5,417 bases of DNA, taken from NCBI GenBank assembly GCA_947377625.1, contig CANCGR010000224.1:1-5417 (forward strand), in the 5' to 3' direction. Origin of the DNA: Gammaproteobacteria bacterium (GTDB taxonomy: Bacteria; Pseudomonadota; Gammaproteobacteria; Pseudomonadales; Pseudohongiellaceae). This document shows positions 1-4,975 of this stretch, piece by piece. How positions within the stretch are numbered: the first letter of the stretch is position 1; the number at the start of each line of letters is the position of its first letter. The notes beneath the pieces are model-generated. The model saw only the letters and a list, made by a program, of their open reading frames with translations. It did no database searches and was not told the DNA's origin. The position numbers and the translations under genes were made by a program.

Positions 1-59
1 GATGAAGGGACGAACCAAAAAGCTGTGATCGGGTTCTCACTGACGCAATTATAAATCCA
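1..59 (+). other. Upstream flank; possible C-terminal end of a preceding gene
   Basis: Frame 1 is open from the window edge to a TAA at 52-54, which would give a 17-residue C-terminal tail (ending GFSLTQL) stopping five bases before the lapG start. In related lap/bpf loci the preceding genes are often adhesin export or OmpA-family genes. However, seventeen open codons occur by chance about 40-50 percent of the time and I do not recognise the residues. The stretch shows no clear Shine-Dalgarno sequence before the lapG ATG. A TATAAA at 50-55 resembles a -10 box but has no acceptable -35 partner, so I do not call a promoter. Confidence 0.2.
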
Positions 60-779
60 ATGTCTGGCAATCTTACATCCAATCAGCAATCAAAACCGTG
101 CCAAGTTCGCATTCGGCTGGCAGGATTGGCGATGATTTGCTGCTTTTCGGCAGTGCTGGCCTGGCTACCCTTGGCCTTAGGTCTCGATTTCGAACGCCTG
201 AAAGTTGCATTGCTGGCGCACTTTGGCGCAGAACGGGTGGGAATGCTTGAAAAATGGCAACGGGTGTTGACTGCCGCCATACCGCTGCAGGAATCTGAAA
301 AGCTCTTGCGCATCAATGACTTTTTCAATAATAACTTTCTGTTTATTGACGATATGGTGGTTTGGCAGCAAGCCGACTACTGGGCCACCCCCCTGGAGTT
401 GATCGGGCAGGGGCGTGGTGACTGTGAAGACATGGCCATCGCCAAATATTACTCACTCAAGGCAAGCGGCGTGGCGGTGGAAAAACTGCGGTTGGTCTAT
501 GTAAAGGCCCGCACCAATGGCCCCAATGGCCCTTCGGTGCAGGCGCACATGGTACTGGCTTACTATCCCACACCAACGGCAGAACCGCTGGTGCTGGACA
601 ACCTCGACATAGAGATCAAGCCGGCCTCGCAGCGCCCCGATTTGCAGCCTATTTTCAGTTTCAACAGCGAAGCCATCTGGGGCGGCGTTGCCGCCAATTC
701 CACACGCAGTGACGGTTCGGGGCAACTGACCCGCTGGCAGGACTTGCAGCAGCGTGCGGCAAAAGAAGGATTGGAATAA
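60..779 (+). CDS. lapG: LapG-type periplasmic transglutaminase-like cysteine protease
   Basis: This 239-residue protein belongs to the bacterial transglutaminase-like cysteine proteinase (BTLCP, LapG) family. Family members cut the N-terminal region of LapA-type giant adhesins in the periplasm, releasing them from the outer membrane and dispersing biofilm. The N-terminus has arginines (about residues 17-19) followed by a hydrophobic stretch (about 20-41), fitting a signal peptide or membrane-targeting segment. The catalytic triad is visible: Cys122 in GDCEDMA, His163 in QAHMVLAYY and Asp180 in VLDNLD. Asp121 and Glu123 flank the cysteine and match the calcium ligands known in Pseudomonas LapG. 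The ATG at 60 is the first in-frame ATG after a TGA at 3-5. It lacks a recognisable ribosome binding site, and ATG 132 is a less likely alternative because it would remove the charged N-region. lapD follows immediately, so the two are probably co-transcribed. No adhesin substrate is present in the window. Confidence 0.92.
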   Translation: MSGNLTSNQQSKPCQVRIRLAGLAMICCFSAVLAWLPLALGLDFERLKVALLAHFGAERVGMLEKWQRVLTAAIPLQESEKLLRINDFFNNNFLFIDDMVVWQQADYWATPLELIGQGRGDCEDMAIAKYYSLKASGVAVEKLRLVYVKARTNGPNGPSVQAHMVLAYYPTPTAEPLVLDNLDIEIKPASQRPDLQPIFSFNSEAIWGGVAANSTRSDGSGQLTRWQDLQQRAAKEGLE

Positions 780-794
780 ACGAACACAAGAGGC

Positions 795-799
795 AGGAG
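795..799 (+). promoter_or_regulatory. Ribosome binding site of lapD
   Basis: AGGAG lies six bases upstream of the ATG at 806, inside the 26-base gap after the lapG stop. It fixes the lapD start and contrasts with lapG, which has no visible Shine-Dalgarno sequence. Confidence 0.8.
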
Positions 800-805
800 A
801 ACACC

Positions 806-2713
806 ATGTCGATGTATCGCCAACTATGGCTAGCCATCATCATCAGCACGCTGCTAGCACTGGTCGGCAGCTTGCTGGCGTCCACATTTTCGGCGCGCTC
901 TTATCTGGAAGAGCAATTGACGATGAAAAATGCCGACAACGCAGCAGCCCTGGCGTTGTCGCTCAGTCAGCAGCAGTCCGATCTGGTGGTGGTGGAGCTG
1001 GCGGTTTCCGCGTTGTTCGATAGTGGCCACTATGAATCCATCGAGGTGGTGAACCCGGAAGGCGTTAGTGTGATCGCGCGCCGTGCCACCATTGCGGTGG
1101 CCGCAGCGCCGCACTGGTTCATGCAATTGCTGCCGATCCAGGCCTTGCCTGGCAAAGCGCAAATCAGCAGCGGCTGGGCGCAGTTGGGTACTGTCACACT
1201 CAAGAGCAACAGCAGCTTCGCTTATGCCGCGCTGTGGCAGAGTGTTATCGAAATGGCGTTGGCAGTGCTGTTTGCCGGCGTGGTGGGAGGCTATCTGGGC
1301 AGTCTGATTTTGCGTCGCTTGCGCACACCGCTGCAAACGGTGATCGATCAGGCCCAAGCCATTACCGATCGCCGTTTCGTCACTATTGATGAGCCGGCAG
1401 TGCCCGAGTTACAGCAATTGGGCATGGCGATGAACGCGATGGTCGGGCGCCTCAAGGCAATGTTTGAAGACCAGGCCAAACAGCTCGAAAACGTACGGCG
1501 CGAAGCCAACTGCGATTCGCTTACCGGTTTGGCCAACCGCAGCTTTTTCATGGGGCGTTTGAATTCGGCGCTGGAGCGCGAAGATGCCTCCGGCGGCGCA
1601 TTGCTGATCATTCGTGTGGCTGATCTGGTTGGTATTAACCATCGGCTTGGGCGCGCAGCGACCGATGACTTGCTCCGACGCGTCGGCACGCTGGCGACCA
1701 ACTGTGTTGAAGCCCACGGCGACGGCACGGCTGCACGCCTCAATGGTGCCGACTTCGCCATTCTGCTAACCGCCAAGGTGAAAGTGCGCGAAGTTGCCGA
1801 ACAACTACTGGCCAGCTTGATCAACGAAACGGCGTCTTTCGTTGAGAGCGGACCAGCCGCATGGCTCGGCATTGGCAACTTCCCGCCAGGACTTGAGCTT
1901 AGCGCCTTGATGGCGCAAGTCGATGCCGCACTGGCCGCTGCCGAAGCCGACGGCGTCAGTGGTATTCGCGAAACAACGCTGGCTGGCAGTGACGCGCCCA
2001 AGAGTGCAGAAGAATGGTCACGCCAGATCAAGAGTGCACTCGACCAGCGCCACGTGCGGCTTATTTCTTTCCCGGTTGCCAATACCAATGGCGGCATTAT
2101 TCATCGTGAGTGTCCGCTGCGCCTGAAGTTGAGTGAACAAGGCGAATGGCTGCCGGCCGGTCAGTTTCTGCCGATGGCTGAGCGTCTGAAGCTGACTGCA
2201 CAACTGGATTTGGCGGCAATAGAGCTGGGCCTGGTGGAGCTTGGCAAAGATGCCACGTTGCTTGGGCTGGCGATCAACCTGTCGGCCAGCTCGCTGGAGA
2301 ATACGATCTTCCTGCCACGGCTGACTGGCTTGCTGAAGCAGCACAGTGTTGCCGGCAAACGCCTGTGGATCGAAGTCTCTGAAGCCGGTGTGTTGCGCAA
2401 TTTCGATGCGTTCAAATCACTGGTGCTGGCGGTGAAGGCCAACGGCAGCCGCATCGGCATAGAACATTTCGGGCGTCAGTTCAGCCAGATCGGCCGCTTC
2501 CATGATCTGGGTCTTGACTACCTGAAGGTGGATGCGAGCTTCGTGCGCGATTTGCACAACAATCCCGGCAACCAGACTTTCCTCAAAGGCCTGACCCACA
2601 TCGCCCACAGCATCAGCATGTTGGTGATCGCCGAAGGTGTTGCCAGCGACGCTGAGTTGCAAGCGCTGAAGCATGTTGGTTTTGACGGCGCCACCGGACC
2701 GGCGATCAAGTAG
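806..2713 (+). CDS. lapD: LapD-type c-di-GMP receptor, inner-membrane regulator of LapG
   Basis: This 635-residue protein has the full LapD architecture. It has a transmembrane helix at about 6-28, a periplasmic LapD/MoxY N-terminal domain (about 29-147), a second helix (about 148-170), a HAMP region (about 168-220), a degenerate GGDEF domain (from DSLTGLANR at 237) and a degenerate EAL domain to the C-terminus. The GGDEF signature is NGADF at 313-317. The EAL signature is replaced by ECPL at 435-438, and the usual DDFG is EHFG. It should therefore neither make nor cut c-di-GMP but act as a receptor. Trp124, in SGWAQLGTV, aligns with the LapG-contacting tryptophan (W125) of Pseudomonas fluorescens LapD. 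Known family role: when c-di-GMP binds the EAL domain, the periplasmic domain captures LapG and protects the adhesin. The gene sits 26 bases after lapG with a good ribosome binding site. The C-terminal KVDASFV (from 574) and final GATGPAIK suggest an intact end. Confidence 0.94.
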   Translation: MSMYRQLWLAIIISTLLALVGSLLASTFSARSYLEEQLTMKNADNAAALALSLSQQQSDLVVVELAVSALFDSGHYESIEVVNPEGVSVIARRATIAVAAAPHWFMQLLPIQALPGKAQISSGWAQLGTVTLKSNSSFAYAALWQSVIEMALAVLFAGVVGGYLGSLILRRLRTPLQTVIDQAQAITDRRFVTIDEPAVPELQQLGMAMNAMVGRLKAMFEDQAKQLENVRREANCDSLTGLANRSFFMGRLNSALEREDASGGALLIIRVADLVGINHRLGRAATDDLLRRVGTLATNCVEAHGDGTAARLNGADFAILLTAKVKVREVAEQLLASLINETASFVESGPAAWLGIGNFPPGLELSALMAQVDAALAAAEADGVSGIRETTLAGSDAPKSAEEWSRQIKSALDQRHVRLISFPVANTNGGIIHRECPLRLKLSEQGEWLPAGQFLPMAERLKLTAQLDLAAIELGLVELGKDATLLGLAINLSASSLENTIFLPRLTGLLKQHSVAGKRLWIEVSEAGVLRNFDAFKSLVLAVKANGSRIGIEHFGRQFSQIGRFHDLGLDYLKVDASFVRDLHNNPGNQTFLKGLTHIAHSISMLVIAEGVASDAELQALKHVGFDGATGPAIK

Positions 2714-2732
2714 CGCGTGCGCGTTACTGATC
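2704..2732. terminator. Hairpin spanning both convergent stop codons (candidate bidirectional terminator)
   Basis: The left arm GATCAAGTAGCGCG (2704-2717) pairs with the right arm CGCGTTACTGATC (2720-2732). This gives about 12 pairs with one bulged A and one G-T wobble around a four-base loop. The lapD stop TAG (2711-2713) is in the left arm, and the kinase stop (TTA on the plus strand, 2724-2726) is in the right arm. Neither side is followed by a T-run, so it is not a textbook intrinsic terminator. It could end or protect both transcripts, or act with Rho. The structure is directly visible; the function is inferred. Confidence 0.5.
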
Positions 2733-4676
2733 CAGCACGGCTCGTACTTTCTGCGCCAGCACCGACGGCGTGAACGGCTTTTGCAGGAACGCGTAGTTGG
2801 CCTGCAGCACGCCGTGACGCAGCACTGCTTCATCGGCATAGCCTGACAAGAACAACACCTTGCATTCAGGGCGCAGTGTCGCCAGCTGTTCCGCCAGCTC
2901 GCGCCCGCCCAGCAGCGGCATTACTACATCCGACACCGCAATATGCAGTGGCCCTTGCCACGCCGCCGCCAGCGCACAGGCCTGGTTGCCGTTTTCAGCG
3001 ACCAGCACTTGATAGCCACAACCTTCAAGCACTTGCTTGGCCAACATGCGCACCGCTTCTTCATCTTCCACCAGCAACACTGTTTCGGTTCCTTCCGGCA
3101 GCGTTTCCGCGATGGTCTCCTGTTGCGGTTGGCTGGCGTCGGCGACTACGGGCAAATAAATCTTGAACGTGGTGCCCAACCCCGACTCGCTGTACACCGC
3201 CACATGGCCTTGCGACTGTTTGACAATGCCATGCACAGTGGCAAGGCCAAGACCGGTGCCTTTGCCAGTGGGTTTGGTCGTGAAGAAGGGCTCGAAAATG
3301 CGCTGCTTGATGTCGTCGGCAATGCCGCAGCCGTTATCGGAGACTGCCAGCAGCACATAATCGCCGGGCTTCAGATCAGGGACGGGATCGCAGTAAGTAG
3401 CATCAAGCACGGTACTGCTGGTCTCAATGATCAGGCTGCCACCGGTGGGCATAGCGTCGCGCGCATTCACCGCGAGATTCAGCAGGATCAGTTCGATTTG
3501 GCCGGGGTCGGCCCATACTGCACCGATGTCGTTCGCCAGGCTCAGTGACAACACTATGTTCTCGCCAATCACGCGGCGCAGCATTTTTTCCACTTCACCG
3601 GCCACCTCGTTGAGATTGAGCACGCGCGGTTCCAGTATCTGCTTGCGGCCGAAGGTGAGCAGTTGGCGCGTGAGCGTGCGTGCGCGTTCGCCGGCGCGGT
3701 AAATCTGGTACAGGCCATCGCGCAGCGACGAGCCTTCCGGCGCTTGCGCCATCAGCAGATCGCTGTAGCCGTTGATCACGGTCAGCAGATTGTTGAAGTC
3801 GTGCGCCACGCCGCCGGCCAGCAGGCCCACGGCTTCCATTTTTTGCGCCTGTTGCAGACGCAGCGCACTTTCACGCAGCGCCTGTTCAGTGTGCTTGTAG
3901 TTGGACATATCGATGCCCATGCCGAGCAGGCACGGTTTGCCTTCGATCACTTCACGAATGCCATTGAAATAATAAGGAATGCGCTTGCCGGACTTGGTGA
4001 GAAAGTTCGCCTCCACTTCGTCAAAACCGTCGCGAAATACATTGGCGATGCGCTCAGCGAGCAGTTGTTTATCAGGCCCGTCGAACAGATCCAGCGGATG
4101 CAGTTGCCGTATTTCGTCTGCCGAATATTCGGTAACGAGTTCAAAGCGATGGTTCCAGCGCATGAAATGGCCGTTTTCATCGTACATGTAGTACACGCCG
4201 GGCAGGCTGTTGAGCATTGCGTTGGAAATGTCGCGCTCGGCCCGCACCGCATCTTGCGCGCGCCGGTATTCACTGATGTCGCGCGTGACTTCGGCGAAGC
4301 CGGCATGGTTGCCGAAATAGTCTTTCAGGTCAGACAAGGTAATGGTGGCAGTGAACTCGCTGCCGTCCTGGCGCACGCGCTGGCATTCATGCTCGAGATG
4401 GCCTTCGCTCAGTGCCCGCTGCATGAGCTCGGCTGGCAAGCCGGAGGCGGCATCATCCAGGGTGCTGAAGCGGGAAACGTGCTGGCCGACAATGGCTTCA
4501 GGGGTGTAACCGTAAATGCGCTGTGCGCCCGGGTTCCAGCTGGCGACGTTGCCGGCGGGGTCGAGCATTACAATGGCATAGTCGACTACGGATTCAATCA
4601 GCAAGCGAAACGGGTCCGCCGCATGATGAGCAAGGGAGGTCATGAACGGACCGGATTTGTCTGATCTTTTGGCCAT
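2724..4676 (-). CDS. Cytoplasmic PAS-PAS hybrid sensor histidine kinase with C-terminal receiver
   Basis: From the ATG at 4676 this is a 650-residue protein with no transmembrane helix. In order it has a PAS domain (about 20-140), a second PAS domain (about 150-265), a HisKA domain with phospho-acceptor His292 in GGVAHDFNNLL, a HATPase_c domain (N-box Asn404 in NLAVNARDAM, DNGCG at 447-451, FEPFFTTK and a GTGLGL lid around 476-481), and a receiver domain (about 531-648). The receiver has acidic residues Asp538/Glu539, phospho-acceptor Asp583 in SDVVMP and Lys633 in QKPF. All catalytic residues are present, so kinase and phosphorelay activity are expected. The signal is unknown; PAS domains may bind a ligand, haem, flavin or nothing. 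The receiver has no output domain, so phosphate probably passes to a separate phosphotransfer or regulator protein not seen here. The ATG at 4676 is chosen because GGGAG lies at 4688-4692 and a promoter-like pair lies just upstream. An in-frame TTG at 4748 lies upstream of that promoter, and ATG 4643 has no ribosome binding site. Confidence 0.92.
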   Translation of the reverse strand: MAKRSDKSGPFMTSLAHHAADPFRLLIESVVDYAIVMLDPAGNVASWNPGAQRIYGYTPEAIVGQHVSRFSTLDDAASGLPAELMQRALSEGHLEHECQRVRQDGSEFTATITLSDLKDYFGNHAGFAEVTRDISEYRRAQDAVRAERDISNAMLNSLPGVYYMYDENGHFMRWNHRFELVTEYSADEIRQLHPLDLFDGPDKQLLAERIANVFRDGFDEVEANFLTKSGKRIPYYFNGIREVIEGKPCLLGMGIDMSNYKHTEQALRESALRLQQAQKMEAVGLLAGGVAHDFNNLLTVINGYSDLLMAQAPEGSSLRDGLYQIYRAGERARTLTRQLLTFGRKQILEPRVLNLNEVAGEVEKMLRRVIGENIVLSLSLANDIGAVWADPGQIELILLNLAVNARDAMPTGGSLIIETSSTVLDATYCDPVPDLKPGDYVLLAVSDNGCGIADDIKQRIFEPFFTTKPTGKGTGLGLATVHGIVKQSQGHVAVYSESGLGTTFKIYLPVVADASQPQQETIAETLPEGTETVLLVEDEEAVRMLAKQVLEGCGYQVLVAENGNQACALAAAWQGPLHIAVSDVVMPLLGGRELAEQLATLRPECKVLFLSGYADEAVLRHGVLQANYAFLQKPFTPSVLAQKVRAVLDQ

Positions 4677-4687
4677 CCCGCGTTCTA

Positions 4688-4692
4688 CTCCC
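4688..4692 (-). promoter_or_regulatory. Ribosome binding site deciding the kinase start
   Basis: Read on the minus strand, GGGAG precedes the ATG at 4676 by 11 bases. The spacing is slightly long but it is the only Shine-Dalgarno-like sequence near any candidate start, favouring ATG 4676 over TTG 4748 and ATG 4643. Confidence 0.55.
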
Positions 4693-4712
4693 TGAAGCCT
4701 GAATCTGCCCGG

Positions 4713-4741
4713 ATTATCACCACCATGCCGGAACGTGGCAA
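4713..4741 (-). promoter_or_regulatory. Sigma-70-type promoter of the hybrid kinase gene
   Basis: On the minus strand TTGCCA (4736-4741) matches the -35 consensus at five of six positions. GATAAT (4713-4718) matches the -10 consensus at five of six, with exactly 17 bases between. Transcription would start near 4706, giving a 5' leader of about 30 bases that contains the GGGAG ribosome binding site. The position independently supports the ATG at 4676. Confidence 0.6.
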
Positions 4742-4759
4742 TGAGCAACCCCGCTCATT
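4740..4759. repeat. 7-bp palindrome touching the kinase promoter -35 element
   Basis: AATGAGC (4740-4746) and GCTCATT (4753-4759) form a perfect inverted repeat with a six-base spacer. It overlaps the upstream edge of the predicted -35 box of the kinase promoter by two bases, a suitable place for a dimeric transcription factor site. No T-run follows on either strand, so a terminator is unlikely. Regulatory function is inferred from position only. Confidence 0.45.
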
Positions 4760-4876
4760 ACTTATTTGTTGCACTTCAATAGCGCGTTCCATGGGACTCA
4801 CCGGTGCAAATCCGTCAGTGCTAGAGCGTTAGGCTCGTCGTACTTGCTTGAGCTTTCGGTCAGCAGCCCGCTGCGA

Positions 4877-4913
4877 AGCTACGTTATTTGACCACTAGGC
4901 AAATAACGTAGCT
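4877..4913. repeat. Perfect 14-bp inverted repeat upstream of the sigma-54 promoter
   Basis: The arms AGCTACGTTATTTG (4877-4890) and CAAATAACGTAGCT (4900-4913) are exact reverse complements around a nine-base loop, ACCACTAGG. Inside the loop CC and GG could add two more pairs. The right arm ends on the first T of the -24 element of the sigma-54 promoter. No T-run follows. It is either a DNA operator for a symmetric regulator or, if transcribed from further upstream, a strong RNA hairpin. It is A/T-richer than the flanking coding DNA and is not a typical GC-rich REP element. Confidence 0.85.
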
Positions 4914-4928
4914 GGTACGCTAATTGCT
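4913..4928 (+). promoter_or_regulatory. Sigma-54 (RpoN) -24/-12 promoter for the NCS1-like gene
   Basis: TGGTACG, four bases, then TTGCT matches the sigma-54 consensus TGGCACG-N4-TTGCW with one change, C to T, a commonly tolerated position. The essential GG (4914-4915) and GC (4926-4927) are separated by exactly ten bases, and a preceding C also fits. Transcription would start around 4938-4940, leaving a leader of about 37 bases before the ATG at 4976. Sigma-54 promoters require an ATP-dependent enhancer-binding activator, whose site should lie upstream, roughly 4760-4870. Confidence 0.75.
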
Positions 4929-4932
4929 GAAA

Positions 4933-4954
4933 TGGAAGGACTGTGGAAGGACTT
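4933..4954 (+). repeat. Tandem 11-base repeat in the NCS1-like gene leader
   Basis: TGGAAGGACTG (4933-4943) is followed directly by TGGAAGGACTT (4944-4954), differing only in the last base. It spans the predicted transcription start and early leader. The second copy also forms a short GGAAG/CTTCC palindrome. It may simply be a small local duplication. The purine-rich core resembles a Shine-Dalgarno sequence but is too far from the ATG at 4976. The nearer AAGG at 4961-4964, 11 bases before the start, is the weak ribosome binding site candidate. Confidence 0.6.
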
Positions 4955-4975
4955 CCGATCAAGGCCATTTGATAG

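Noticed and set aside
1348..2097. 249-codon minus-strand open frame inside lapD
   Set aside because: Serine/alanine/arginine-rich composition typical of an antisense shadow; lapD on the other strand is a clear family member.
2943..3548. 201-codon open frame on the plus strand within the kinase
   Set aside because: Antisense to the HATPase and receiver domains, no recognisable family, no ribosome binding site considered convincing.
3663..4664. 333-codon open frame on the plus strand opposite the hybrid kinase
   Set aside because: It lies entirely antisense to a well-conserved kinase with all catalytic motifs. Its translation has low-complexity histidine/valine/alanine composition and no recognisable domain. 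It is a shadow of the kinase codon bias.
4677..4748. N-terminal extension of the kinase to an in-frame TTG at 4748
   Set aside because: The extra 24 residues precede the first PAS domain without recognisable sequence, and this start would lie upstream of the promoter-like TTGCCA-N17-GATAAT.
4799..4815. GGTGCAAATCC resembling a tRNA T-arm
   Set aside because: The loop is TGCAAAT rather than TTCRANT, the stem is only three pairs, and no acceptor, D-arm or anticodon arm can be placed.
4828..4834. GTTAGGC, resembling an integron attC core
   Set aside because: No matching RYYYAAC partner at a proper distance on either side and no paired L boxes or integrase; a seven-base match is expected by chance.
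4888..4893. TTGACC as a sigma-70 -35 box for the NCS1-like gene
   Set aside because: No acceptable -10 hexamer at 16-18 bases (GCTGGT at 17); the sigma-54 pattern directly downstream explains the region better.
4877..4913. 14-bp hairpin as an intrinsic terminator
   Set aside because: No T-run on either side, and it sits immediately upstream of a promoter within a divergent region where no transcript is expected to end.
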